A stretch of 64,000 nucleotides of DNA from Paragorgia papillata. Lineage: Eukaryota > Cnidaria > Anthozoa > Scleralcyonacea > Coralliidae. Numbering within the stretch: position 1 is the first letter of the stretch; the number at the start of each line of letters is the position of its first letter. A program made the position numbers and the translations under genes. Shown piece after piece: positions 21,290-30,792 of the stretch. The stretch spans positions 248,001-312,000 of the forward strand of contig JAWNZC010000279.1 of the NCBI GenBank assembly GCA_035771165.1. The letters are read 5' to 3'. The notes below the pieces were generated by a model. That model was not told where the DNA came from. It did no database searches and saw nothing but the letters and a program-made list of their open reading frames with translations.

Positions 21290-22000
21290 AAAACACACAC
21301 ACACATCGTTTACTGTATTTCTTGCAATAAATGTTGCATGCTTTACATCGGTGAAACTGGTAGACGTTTATCTGATAGGTTTGCTGAACATCTTCGTTCC
21401 GTGAAGAACAATGATGTTGACAAGCCTGTTGCCCGACATTTTAATAGTGCCAACCATTGTATTTCAGACATGAAAGTCTGTGCCATCTCACCCATTTCTG
21501 GCGGTAATGTCAGCCGCAAAAGACTAGAAAAGCGTCTCATTTTCAAAATTTGTACCATTCATCCTCACGGACTCAACGATCGTTTTTCTTTTATTTAACA
21601 CCTCTGAAGACGTTGTTTCTGTTCAGCAAGTACGGACATAAACAGCGTTTTCACTTTATTAATTTATCTATTTTTACTCTCGCTCATCCTTTTTACACCT
21701 CCTCCTTTTTACTCATCGACGATATGAATAGCAAATGTCTTTCGCATCTCATTATCTATTTATTATTGTTATTTTGGTTTGATTGGCTAATTTTTTCGCA
21801 TCTCATTATCAATTTGTTATTGTCATTTTTTATCTGATTGGCTTATTTTTGGTCACATGATTACCTTTCGTATATAAGCTCATTGTTTGTTTACACTCTT
21901 TACGTTTCTCTCTGACGAAGGGTCTTCGCTCGAAATGTTAGATTCCTACGTTCTCTGTTTCGGCAGTATATCTAACCTAAGTTACTATATTTCGATTATA
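21290..22000 (+). mobile_element. Penelope-like element fragment, second family
   Basis: It holds a GIY-YIG endonuclease frame (21338-21598) followed by about 300 bp of 3' sequence. That sequence ends in CTGACGAAGGGTCTTCGCTC, GAAATGTTAG and a 'CGGCAGTATATCTAACCTAAG' word, matching (with differences) the tail at 10490-10575. No reverse transcriptase is present upstream, so the insertion is 5'-truncated. It abuts the next Penelope-like element at about 22005 in the same orientation. Confidence 0.7.
21338..21598 (+). pseudogene. GIY-YIG endonuclease C-terminus, second Penelope family
   Basis: Residues MLYIGETGRRLSDRFAEHLR carry the YIG motif and the catalytic arginine, followed by DKPVARHFNSANHCISDMKV and a C-terminal RLIFKICTIHPHGLNDRFSF. 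This spacing differs from the YIGMT-type nucleases at 16389 and 24506, so it belongs to a different family. In-frame sequence just upstream (VYCISCNKCC) supplies the cysteine knuckle usual for these proteins, so the frame starts before the ATG. Confidence 0.8.
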
Positions 22001-22083
22001 TATATACTATAAGTGGGCTTACCTCAAATGTTGATGGTCGCTACTGTCAGTTTCACGCTGGGCGATCTTCAGCCGCCTGAAAA

Positions 22084-22760
22084 AAAACAATCCTTTTGGA
22101 CTTCCTTCAAATAAAGCACCGCAAACAATTATAGAAATGAAACCTTTCGAGGAAGACTTAATAAAATTAGTAGAAAACATTCAATTTCGCAAAATAAACA
22201 ACCACTTCCAACAAAATTTGGCAAATGATTTAAAGAAAAGCAAATCGTCACCTAACATGTTCATTTTCGCAGATAAAACTAGAAATATTTACGAAACAGC
22301 ACCAGACACATACAATAAGCTTTTGCATGATAACATAACAAAAACATACAAGCATGGATCAGAGGACACAGTAAAAGAAATTGATCAAGAACTAAAACAT
22401 ATCGCCACCAAACTTCGTATAAGTGACAAAATCAAACAAACTACAAAGCGCGAAGCTTTCATTTCACTCAAAGACGCCGATTGATAAACCCAGCTAAAAG
22501 CCAATCAGGAAAACTTAGTAAAACTATTCTTGACAAAATAAATTCAGATTTAAGACAAATCACACAGGTAAACCAATGGAGAAACACGCAAAAAGTAATT
22601 GAATGGTTTTAAAACATCAGCGAAAAAAACAAACACACTTTTATTTCATTTGATATTGTCGACTTTTACCCATCAATTTCGGAAGACCTTTTAGACCGAG
22701 CTCTATCATGGGCCGCAAATTTGACAAAAATAAACACGCAAGACATTTCCATTGTTAAAC
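22084..22760 (+). pseudogene. Penelope-like reverse transcriptase, N-terminal part
   Basis: The frame from NPFGLPSNKAPQTIIEMKPF through FADKTRNIYE (a conserved Penelope N-terminal block) ends in a stop near 22484. It resumes in another frame as KLSKTILDKINSDLRQITQ and then, after a stop at 22610, FDIVDFYPSISEDLLDRALS, which is reverse transcriptase motif A with its catalytic aspartate. Two breaks within 700 bp mean it cannot be translated as one protein. Confidence 0.8.
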
Positions 22761-23765
22761 TATGGCCAGAAATTACGGTCACGGATATTGCGCGTGCGCG
22801 AAATTCGCTTCCAACATGGCTGAATAATATACAATGTGGATATAGGAGTGAATTTACATAATCGTTGATTGTACTGGTTTCTGTGTTATATTTTACACTT
22901 GCCGACATCCGTAGTTATTCTAACGCGTGTCCGAAAGTATCTAAACAACTTCATTATATGTTATGAGTTGTATTAGCTCTGCTTTTTAAAAACGAATATT
23001 TGAGCACTTTACCTTATGTGCTGTATAAGGAAAACAGCAGATTTCCTTCAACAAGCGATAGTTGTCGTAATATTCTTCGTTTCCAAGGATGCGTACCATG
23101 TTTGCCGACATCGCTGTGTCTCCAGCTAGCTGGATATATCTAAATACTCCAACAATTTTGAGAGGTAAATTATATTCCATCGCTCTGCTAATCTTTGTCA
23201 AAAATCGTGTAAAACCGGCCGACAGTAGAATAATTGTGCTTGGCTTTTAATTCTGCTAACTAACCATGCTTGCTCGGACGAAGAATTGATGTGTAGCTCG
23301 ATCAATACTGCCAAATTCTTCGTGTTTGGTATCACAATGTTCACCGAAGACACATCTTTCTAATGCCGTGCAGATCTCTGGGATAGATTCAGTACACACG
23401 GCCTTATTGGTCAGCAAACTTTTGGCAGGTTCACTTCCGCATTTCTTGGCACATTTCCGGATTTGGCGTGTCTAAAAGGGATAACTCAAAGGGCTGACCT
23501 TTCCTGACCTTAACACTAATCCTAACACATATCACAACGCAATGTCCTCTTGGGGCATCTCTTTTAGCTAAACCTCTTTTGCGGGGTTTAGCGAGAATTT
23601 TGTTTATGATTTTGCGAAGCATAATTTTGTTTTAGTCGTCTTGAAATTTGATGTTATAATCGCCTTGTAATAATGCGTTCCACATCGTAAAGTCTTCCCT
23701 TTTTCCTCGACTTTGGCACCGTATCATACAAAACAACAGAAGAAATGGAATTCAACTGACGCGCG
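22761..23765. mobile_element. About 1-kb insertion inside the Penelope reverse transcriptase
   Basis: Penelope homology stops at about 22760 (motif A region, after QDISIVK) and resumes at about 23765 (ARKSLLFNREKTWIKKDSQN). In the family these two blocks are adjacent. The intervening 1 kb shows no reverse-transcriptase similarity, no obvious terminal inverted repeats and no clear target duplication. It contains one minus-strand frame (22986-23201) with a splice-donor-like end. The exact insertion bounds are uncertain by tens of bases. Confidence 0.6.
22986..23255 (-). CDS. Unidentified exon-like frame in the insertion
   Basis: On the minus strand the frame begins within STIILLSAGFTRFLTKISRA (hydrophobic start) and runs through NLPLKIVGVFRYIQLAGDTA to CCFPYTAHK, where AAG|GTAAAG could be a splice donor. 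A possible acceptor (GTTAGCAG) lies just upstream. Composition looks protein-like, but I recognise no family. It may be a captured host exon carried by whatever inserted here, or a chance frame. Confidence 0.3.
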
Positions 23766-24303
23766 AAAATCACTACTTTTCAACCGAGAAAAAACATGGA
23801 TTAAAAAGGACAGCCAAAACTTATTTGATGTAACAATGGGCAGCTATGACGGCACCGAGGTATGCGAATTGGTCGGCCTTTTCAAACTTAGCAACCTTAA
23901 AAACAAGTTCGGCAAAGAAAACATTGGCCTTTATAGAGATGACGGATTAGCTATTTTAAAGAACAAAACCAGCAGATTGGCAGACAAAGCAAGAAAAGAC
24001 CTACATAAAATTTTCGAAGAATTTGGACTTGAAATCACAGCCCAAGCAAATATACATGTAACAAACTTTCTAGATGCAACATTTGACTTACAAAATGGAA
24101 CATACAAACCCTATAGGAAGCCCAATGACGATCCGCTTTATGTTAACAAGCATTCAAACCACCCACCTAGTATTTTAAAACAACTCACAACATCCATAAA
24201 TAAGCGCATTTCACTCCTTTCATCAAACTACACAACATTCCAGGAGTCTGCACCCACATACCAAAACGCATTACACCACAGCAATTTTAACCAACAATTA
24301 TAG
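23765..24303 (+). pseudogene. Penelope-like reverse transcriptase, C-terminal part
   Basis: This resumes with ARKSLLFNREKTWIKKDSQN, then GSYDGTEVCELVGLF and GLYRDDGLAI, where Tyr-Arg-Asp-Asp is the catalytic box as found in Penelope elements (others have Tyr-x-Asp-Asp). The thumb region follows (FGLEITAQANIHVTNFLDAT), with a YKPYRKPNDDPLYVNKHSNH block. It is open for about 180 codons, then breaks by frameshift and stops from 24303 to 24440. Confidence 0.85.
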
Positions 24304-24439
24304 TATACACGCAAGCCAATGAAGAAACGCTTAAACAAGCCAACCGCGACATAGAAACATCATTTGGTTTAACCCACCATACAGCAAGAACGTTAGAACA
24401 CACATAGGACGACGTTTCTTAAACTTAATTGATAAACAT

Positions 24440-25215
24440 TTCCCACCACACAACAAGCTACACAAGATTTTCAACAGAAACACAGTAAAAGTTAGTTATA
24501 GCTGCATGAACAACATTAAATCCACAATCACGAAACACAACACACACATTCTTAGGAAAAATGAAGGAAAAAACAAAAGCACAAGTGGTTGCAACTGCAG
24601 AAATAAAGATCAATGCCCGCTCGGTGGGCAATGTTTGACAAACAACATCATATATAAAGCAACTATTTCGACAAACAACACTAATGACACTAAGCATTAC
24701 ATAGGCATGACAGCAAACAGTTTTAAGGAGCGATACAGAAACCACACCAAATCTTTCAACACAAAAAATATTCAAACGAAACCGAACTCTCCAAACACAT
24801 ATGGAATTTGAAAAACAAAAAACAAAATTTTAACATCAATTGGTCAATTTTAAAACGGTCAGCAGCATACTCAGGGGGATCTAACCGATGTAATTTATGT
24901 TTGGAAGAAAAACGTTGCATTATGAAATCCGAGAAACCCACTTTACTCAACAAAAAATCAGAAATCCTTTCAACATGTTGGCACAAAAACAAGTTTAAGA
25001 TAAAGAACGTAGGTGTAGGCAAGAACAAAGGTAGGAATGTAGGTAGCGCACCATCGACTCGCACACCGCCATCAACCCACACACCGCCATCAACCCACAC
25101 ACGCAGAAGCGTGTCATCAACCCACACACCCATTAGCAATGACGTAAGCAGCTCAACCTATTTAAGACAGCGCCGAATCGAAAATCTTCAGCCGCCTGAA
25201 GATCGCCCAGCGTGA
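24440..25215 (+). pseudogene. Penelope linker and GIY-YIG endonuclease, frameshifted
   Basis: KHFPPHNKLHKIFNRNTVKV leads into SYSCMNNIKSTITKHN, then the cysteine cluster CNCRNKDQCPLGGQCL and HYIGMTANSFKERYRNHTKS (GIY-YIG). A frameshift near 24790 splits it from INWSILKRSAAYSGGSNRCN and CLEEKRCIMKSE. The C-terminus carries a short tandem 'PSTHTPPSTHT' repeat (25045-25130) not present in the element at 16389. Confidence 0.85.
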
Positions 25216-25231
25216 AACTGACAGTAGCGAC
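25191..25231 (+). ncRNA. Degenerate hammerhead motif at Penelope 3' end
   Basis: CUGAAGA (25196-25202), stem II CGC-CCA-GCG, GAAA (25214-25217), stem III ACU-GAC-AGU and a GUA triplet are all in place. Stem I is weakened: GCCGC opposite GCGAC leaves only three consecutive pairs. It is the same design as 16941-16982 and 42744-42784, with partial decay. Confidence 0.6.
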
Positions 25232-25319
25232 CATCAACATTTGACGTAAGCCCACTTATAGTATATTCGCTCTATCTTTACGGTATTGAGCACTTTTCGA
25301 CATTTCGCGAACAACACTT

Positions 25320-26280
25320 TGTTTGTTTGTTTGAATATATATATATATTTATATATATAAACTATTTCACAGATTTCGTCTCCCTTCGCTTTTTCTACAC
25401 GCGTGTGATATCCACGCGTGTCGAGATTAGCACCCTCACCGGGCTCCGGGCCTTCGTCCCTACGCCGGGGCTCTGGGACAAAAAATGTACTGAAACCTAA
25501 TTCAACATTGTGAGATTTTCTTGCTTCCTCTTCATTACTTGCACATGAAACGAAACATTTTAAAAGAAAATAGAAGAAATCCGAAGAGATATCCTCGCCG
25601 AATCGCTTGGTTTTCTGCCATGTTGCTCCTAACGGTTTACACAGAGCTGAGTAGTTCACGTTATCTCCGAATTTGTGAGACCCACCAAAACAAAGATGGT
25701 GGATCATGCACAGTACGGACTGTTATTCACTTTTAAAATAAATGCAATTCTCACCAAATTTAAATGTTTATAACCAGCAACCCTTTAGCTTTTCTGACTG
25801 AAAATTTGAGATACATACATGTAGCCCTACAATTTGGGCAATTTTCCAAAACAATGAAAAACATGCTTTTATCATCTAATGTAACCCTAATTCCTTGAAC
25901 GTTATTCTATGTATAATTTTAGTCTCATTATTTCACGAAATATTCATGAGCACTTTTTATAGGTGATCTGCAGTGCGAACTGTTCATGGTCACGAGTCGT
26001 TTACATAATATTGGTTGAGGGAAGCACGGGTGGTGTGTGCTGTTTGCGCGCTGCCTCTCACCATAAAGTTAAGCACGGTTAGATGCGACGGGGTTAGTAC
26101 TTGTCGAGCTTGGAACTCGTGTGAGTAGAGTTGTAGTTAATCTCTCCTGTGCTTCGAGAGTTTTTCCCTGTGTTCTCCGGTTTCCTCCCTCCGTAAAATC
26201 AACGCCTACATCAAACGTATTAATGTAAGCGCACTTTCTGCGACTGTGCAACTTGCACTGTAGATCACCTTTAAGATTGA
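25320..26280. other. Intergenic sequence between the Penelope element and the LRAT gene
   Basis: A minus-strand frame (25234-25707) contains proline/charged-rich sequence but no domain, and its distal part reads through the (TA)n tract. The stretch 26090-26240 ('TTCTCCGGTTTCCTCCCTCC' with 'AATCAACGCCTACATC') looks like a dispersed repeat. 'TTTATT' near 26285 is a minus-strand AATAAA signal for the LRAT transcript. Confidence 0.4.
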
Positions 26281-26419
26281 AATTTTTATTTTCAGCCGGG
26301 TTTTTTCAAGAAACCATGATGAGGCACATTAAAGTGTCTATGAAGCGATGGAAGAACTTTTTTGCGATTTTGAACATATTTGAGGTCAGCATATATGAGA
26401 GAAACATTCACTGAAAATT

Positions 26420-27176
26420 TTAACAACAGTCGCTGCATATACTCTTTGAGCTAATAAAACTCTTAAAGTTTACCATGAATGGCTCAATTTTGTTTTGGAA
26501 GGAAACAATTTTTGATCGAATAAATGTTCCAATGTTGGAAATGTTGGAAGTAGTCCATTGAAAAAACCCTTTGATTTTCCTTTTAAAAAACTTCCAAATT
26601 CGAGATTTTGGAATGTACTCAATGGCAATTCCAACGAGGACAAGTGCGACGCAGTGTGCTACAATTCCCACCACCAATCCAACAAAAGGCACTGGGATTA
26701 AGAACTGAACGAGAAAATAAATGGGCGCGGTTACGATCAAAACCAGTAATCTTGTCTTCGTCAAATTCCAGAACTCTTCCTTGGTCATCTGGTTACTTTG
26801 TCTCATTTTGTGGGCTTGATAAATATCTATAACTGCAAATGCCGAGTCGACGAGGACATACAGTATGGGCAAACCAATTTTCACTCCCCAGTAAACAACC
26901 TTTGCCAAGATTGATATTTCTCTCTCTGCCAATACAAGGGTGATTTCGCTGGAGAGATGTAAAAGCGAATTAGTTAAACGTGTCAAGATCCAACTTTCTA
27001 AAATTTCCACTTGCGGGCTTGCGTTAATGTTGATTTTGCATTGAGTGCAGAAATGTTCACAGTTGGTCAATGCAGCGTTATACTCTTGCTCGTCAAGTCT
27101 ATTTCGAGCTAGTTCTAGGACTTTCTCTGCGGGATTAATTTCTTGGTCTTGGTCTTGGTAGACAATTCGGAAAATT
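26420..27176 (-). CDS. LRAT-domain protein, exon 2 (active-site Cys and membrane tail)
   Basis: The exon starts after a clean acceptor (CGCTTTTTTCAG, minus strand) with one base that completes a lysine codon from exon 1. It continues IFRIVYQDQDQEINPAEKVL and ELARNRLDEQEYNAALTNCEHFC. Asn-Cys-Glu-His-Phe is the nucleophile motif of the LRAT/NlpC-P60-like thiol acyltransferase and phospholipase family. The remaining 200 residues are unusual: long hydrophobic stretches (ILAKVVYWGVKIGLPILYVL and FLIPVPFVGLVVGIVAHCVA) followed by a basic, aromatic tail (WKFFKRKIKGFFQW). The protein is probably anchored in an internal membrane. The true reading begins upstream of any in-exon start codon, so this is not an independent gene. 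Confidence 0.85.
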
Positions 27177-27830
27177 CTGAAAAAAGCGAACTAACTATTT
27201 ACTTGTGAACGCGTTTAGATTTCCTTTTACGCAACATATTTTTAGATCTGAGTGTTTTAGATCTGATAAAACACGTACTGCGAATATTTTAAATAGCTTC
27301 AAAAATTACCCATTTGGTAAGTACGTTGATTTGGCGTAGTAAGTTTGAAATATATATATATATATATATATACTACTTGACCAAGCGTGAGGTCTGTACT
27401 AGTGAAATATCGAACCAACGTGCATACAGAAAACGGAGGGCTTTACTCGGGCGATTCTAGCACAAAGCGTTATATTTTGTTCCAAAACTCTTTTTGCACT
27501 GTAGTGGTTCGATACTGGAATTTCCAGCAAAACGGTGTCAGCATTTTTTGATATGTCGAGTTTTGCTGATTTTATTGACAACCAAAGTTGAAAATGCTGT
27601 TTTCCGACCAAGATTCGGACAAAATAAATCATTAAATCGAAATCAGGCAATAAATGAAGAAATACTGACACCGTTTTGCTGGAAATTTATCTCGGAATCG
27701 AACTGTGGAAAAGTTGTTTTGAACAAAATAAAACGCTTTTTTTTTTTTCCCTCTGTTTTTTTTTAAATAATCACAACTATATTATTGGTTTGTTTTCATC
27801 GCAAAATTAAATACAGCTCTACAAATTAAT

Positions 27831-28019
27831 TCTCGGTTTTCACTCACATGATCGGTGGCCCCGTTGGAGGGGGGAGGGGGGTGGGGTGGTGAAACAATAC
27901 GAAATGTTTGAATAAGAATAGAGTTAAATTCCCATAGGATAAAGGTTGTGCACCAACATGGCCGTCATTTCATTGTTTCTGTGCACAATGACCGTCGTAA
28001 CGTCAGATGAAAACTAAGA
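27831..28019. mobile_element. MITE with GTTTTCACTCACATG / CAGATGAAAAC ends
   Basis: The outer ends are short inverted words ('GTTTTCACTCA', 'TCAGATGAAAAC'). Internal words (GGTGGCCCCGTTGG, ACCAACATGGCCGTCATTTC, AACAATACGAAATGTTTGAA) match, inverted, those of 52622-52790. Its position is fixed by comparison with the empty site in the foldback copy at 5837-6400. Confidence 0.7.
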
Positions 28020-28073
28020 ATAGCTTTCTAACGATATCTATGCTATTTTTTGGGCATAAATTTTGATGATTCC

Positions 28074-28364
28074 TACCCTGCGAGCAGAGCCTTCTTTTCC
28101 TTATTTCTTCGCTGAGGGAGAGAGAGAAGAAAAGTAGGCTCTGCTGTATTCGTGACTGATTTCCATTGCGCATGCATGTCAGTTTCTTGGTTACAATCTC
28201 GAACCCAGTTCCAATCAGAGCAGAAACAAAACGAGAACCGGTTAAACGGGTTACTTCGTCTTAAATCTTGGACGAAGCCAAACACGAATACAGCAGAGCC
28301 TATATACTTTTCTTCCTCTCTCTCAGCGAAGAAATAAGGAAAAGAAGGCTCTGCTCGCAGGGTA
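28074..28364. mobile_element. Mutator-type MITE with 9-bp target duplication
   Basis: The left end starts TACCCTGCGAGCAGAGCCTT and the right end is the exact complement. Inverted arms run about 80 bp (through 'CTTCGCTGAGGGAGAGAG'). GATGATTCC stands directly outside both ends (28065-28073 and 28365-28373). A 9-bp duplication is typical of Mutator/MULE elements. The element is 291 bp, with no transposase. Confidence 0.85.
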
Positions 28365-28457
28365 GATGATTCCAGAACGCTTTACCGAAATGACCTACAA
28401 TCCTTAATGAAGACATTAAGTCTACTAAAGAGACCTTATATGTGAGCATCAGATTTA

Positions 28458-28700
28458 GGGGCTGTTCATATGAGGCGGGCTAGCCCAGTTATGGCGAACT
28501 GATTTTATGTCACGAAAATCTTATTACGACTATTTGAGTGAAACGTAGAATGATATAACAAAGCAAAATTGGCGATCGTACTTCTATAAGCATATAATTA
28601 CACACAGGGTACTCTAATTCTTTTTTGCGCTCATAGATAGATTTTCGTGACATAAAATCAGCCCGGTAACCGGGTTAGCTCGCCCCATGTGAACGGACCC
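28458..28700. mobile_element. PIF/Harbinger-type MITE with TTA target duplication
   Basis: The left end GGGGCTGTTCATATGAGGCG and the right end (complement ...CGCCCCATGTGAACGGACCC) form arms of about 60 bp that include 'CTGATTTTATGTCACGAAAA'. TTA lies outside both ends (28455-28457 and 28701-28703), fitting the TWA target of PIF/Harbinger. The end sequence resembles the MITE at 3245-3591. Confidence 0.8.
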
Positions 28701-28906
28701 TTAGATAACGTTTTTTCAAATTGCTTTTCTTGTAAGATTTTTAGTGGTTTAATTTTAACATTATTGTTTGGCTGATGCAGTCAACAAACCTTTTGAAGAC
28801 CTGTAGGGGATGAGAAACAATGAAAAAATGAAAAAAAAATCTATAATTATATGAATGTAGATTTGAGATATGATTTGTAGAAATCCCCGATTTTTTGTTT
28901 TAACTA

Positions 28907-28956
<50 letters not shown>
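28907..28956. repeat. (TA)n microsatellite
   Basis: About 25 uninterrupted TA units, lying a few bases from the LRAT exon 1 donor on the intron side. Confidence 0.95.
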
Positions 28957-28958
<2 letters not shown>

Positions 28959-28976
28959 TGTATTATATATACTTAC

Positions 28977-29245
28977 TTCCCAGAAGAAAATGCGAAAGAA
29001 TCCCTCCTAACCTCAGCCTTTTTGGGAAACGTATTCAAAAAACCTTTTGGTGTGTTATAATAATGGATAACGTGAATAGGGTTTTCACCATCGAAGTCTA
29101 ATTTTTCGACGATCATGTGATGCCAGTACAGCTTCAATTGCTCGTATGCTATGTGGTCGCCAGGTTTTAGCTGATCCAGCGACGTTATTTCTTCTTTGTT
29201 ATAACGTAACGGTTGACCGTAACGGTTGTTAACTAAGCTTGCCAT
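28977..29245 (-). CDS. LRAT-domain protein, exon 1
   Basis: The exon starts at ATG 29245-29243 (the codon before it is TTG, so the longer frame is not used). It encodes MASLVNNRYGQPLRYNKEEI, then LKPGDHIAYEQLKLYWHHMI, where a His of the HH pair is the expected first catalytic histidine, and NPIHVIHYYNTP with the second. It ends SSGK, split by the intron after the second base of the lysine codon (GG AA|GTAAGTAT). Joined to exon 2 it gives a complete LRAT core of about 150 residues. LRAT-family enzymes transfer acyl chains from phospholipids to retinol, amines or other acceptors; the substrate here is unknown. Confidence 0.85.
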
Positions 29246-30340
29246 CAAACTTAAAGACGATCACTTTTCTGTTATGACTGTGTTCTTTCACCGTGTGTGA
29301 TCTTCCCGCAAGTCTATATATATAAGAAAGATAATAATATTTTTTTTCTAGTTTTTCGATGTATACTAATTTTTAACTCTTTTAAAACAGGCAAGTTTCA
29401 GTAAGATGTCCCGAGGTGACAAGTAAAATCGTCTGGCGTTAGCCAAAGTAAAATCGTCTGGTGTTAGCCAAAGTAAAATATGTAAGTAGGGACAAAAATG
29501 TCCGATTGCCTGTTAAAAGGTTAAATATATATAATAAAGGAGGTAGTGTTCATTATTTATCGCTTGGGTTGATACATCCAGTCGATAGAGGAATGGTCTG
29601 CAAACTCGTCCTCGATGAAGACAATGTATTTTTTAATCGCTCAACCATGTTATTTAAATACCAATTAAGTGAAAACCAAAAGACGCATGGTCGACACCGT
29701 TTCCAACATAAAATAAAAGTTCATTGCAGAAGGTTTAAAGTTTACCAAGTTTCCAGACCATATTGATCACGATTGACTATGGTATACCAAACTATTGAAG
29801 GACTCCGAACTATATATTAGTGAAAACAAATACACTAGAAAATTTACAAGAAAGTCATAGGCACAGCGATAGAGCGACGGAAAATAAATTGGAGTATTGC
29901 CAAGCGCCGACAGAATACTTGGTGGATTTGCAGGCTACTCTTGAATTATTCGGCCGTGCATATTATTAACAAGACGCCTGGGTCAGGCTAGACTTTCCCA
30001 AAGTCCTTCCCAGTCTTTTTTCCGCGGTTTGTTTACCCCGCTGGAAAGGACTTTTCCCACTTGCAAACGCGCCAAATTCACCGGTGGATTTTTGACCGGG
30101 GTGTAACTGAGGGTGTGTCATTAACTCATTAATCTAGCCAATAATGCTTCAGTCATTTGAAACCACGGCTCCCCAACCCTGGGACATAGCGGGGCATTAA
30201 CGTGGCTAAAGCGTGGGTTTAACACAATTTAACGACGTGTTATGCCCAGGGGGGCGTGGAATTAACAATAGGTCTTTATAACCGGGGGCATTGAGCGGGG
30301 ATTTAACGCGAAAATCACGAGTTTATAGAGGTATGTGACA
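29246..30340. other. Upstream region of the LRAT gene
   Basis: No further gene was identified. A tandem pair of 'AAAATCGTCTGG' words followed by 'GTTAGCCAAAGTAAAAT' at 29425-29478 belongs to the family at 6766-7015 and 62178-62215. On the minus strand 29580-29640 reads KKYIVFIEDEFADHSS before a stop, which I cannot place in a family. 'CCGGGGG' and 'GGGGCATT' words near 30170-30300 are a locally GC-rich stretch with inverted symmetry. Confidence 0.4.
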
Positions 30341-30707
30341 CCGCTGCCAAACGTTTGCGCGGCGCATGTGTGAATTCGCTAGAGTAAACATTGCAAGAGA
30401 GGTGGGAACTAGTCGTGGCAACAACAACCAAACAGTGAAGACCAAGTAAGACTAGCTAGACTATTCATTCGTGTTTTAAAGAAAAAGGGTGAAGAAAATT
30501 ACAAAGGGTAATTTCAGATATGTTACAATATTGATAAAGAAGCCATGCACAAATTACCTACCTTATATTTTTGGTAGTATATATGCTTATATTTTTAACT
30601 TTTGTATCGGACTCTCGGACCAGTCAAATATTTCAGTGTTTTCCCGCTCTTTTTTTGAGGACGAGCTCATACGTCGCGCATGTGCAAACGTTTGGCAGCG
30701 GTGTTGA
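30341..30707. mobile_element. MITE, copy 2 of a pair
   Basis: Inverted relative to 9950-10311 and closely similar along its length. The ends read ACACCGCTGCCAAACGTTTG and the complement 'AAACGTTTGGCAGCGGTGT'. The 'GTATGTG' word on both sides (30331-30340 and 30709-30716) may be part of a target duplication, but spacing to the ends is unequal. Confidence 0.75.
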
Positions 30708-30767
30708 CGTATGTGCGTTTTGACCTATTTTATATGTATATATAATCCCCCCAGTCCCTCCTTGAGC

Positions 30768-30792
30768 CCCCCCCCCCCCCCCCCCCCCCCCC
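30768..30792. repeat. Poly-C tract
   Basis: About 24 consecutive C residues between 'TTGAGC' and 'ACGAATTG'. Similar long C runs occur at 37078-37090 and 44310-44340. Length should be treated as uncertain because such runs are prone to sequencing error. Confidence 0.9.

Larger units (their letters stand above)
22005..25268 (+). mobile_element. Penelope-like element with inverted 5' end and internal insertion
   Basis: A 3.26-kb element: inverted terminal segment (22005-22078), reverse transcriptase (22084-24303, broken), linker with CxC cysteines, GIY-YIG endonuclease (24506-25215), and the same terminal segment in direct orientation (25186-25268). The two ends share 'CTTCAGCCGCCTGAA', 'GCGTGAAACTGACAGTAGCG', 'ACCATCAACATTTGA' and 'GTAAGCCCACTTATAGTATA' as inverted copies. 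An inverted 5' terminal fragment is a known feature of Penelope insertions. About 1 kb of foreign DNA interrupts the reverse transcriptase. Several stops and frameshifts make it inactive. Confidence 0.85.
27450..28394. mobile_element. Foldback element interrupted by two later MITEs
   Basis: The sequence matches the uninterrupted 564-bp element at 5837-6400: 'CCAGCAAAACGGTGTCAG' and 'GACACCGTTTTGCTGGA' inner blocks, and 'GCTTTACCGAAATGA' at the right end. The right arm is broken twice. About 190 bp was inserted at 27831-28019 between 'CTACAAATTAAT' and 'AATAGCTTTCTAACGATATC', which are contiguous at 6316-6345. A further 291 bp sits at 28074-28364. The left arm is shortened. Confidence 0.75.
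27177..28976 (-). other. Intron of the LRAT-domain gene
   Basis: The 1.8-kb intron has donor AA|GTAAGTAT and acceptor TTTTTTCAG (minus strand). It is filled with an interrupted foldback copy (27450-28394) carrying two further insertions, a Harbinger-type MITE (28458-28700) and a (TA)n tract (28907-28956). No additional exon was found, and none is needed because exon phases match. Confidence 0.75.

Noticed and set aside
25234..25707. 157-codon minus-strand frame
   Set aside because: No domain. Part overlaps the Penelope tail and a (TA)n tract, and the rest looks like dispersed repeat.
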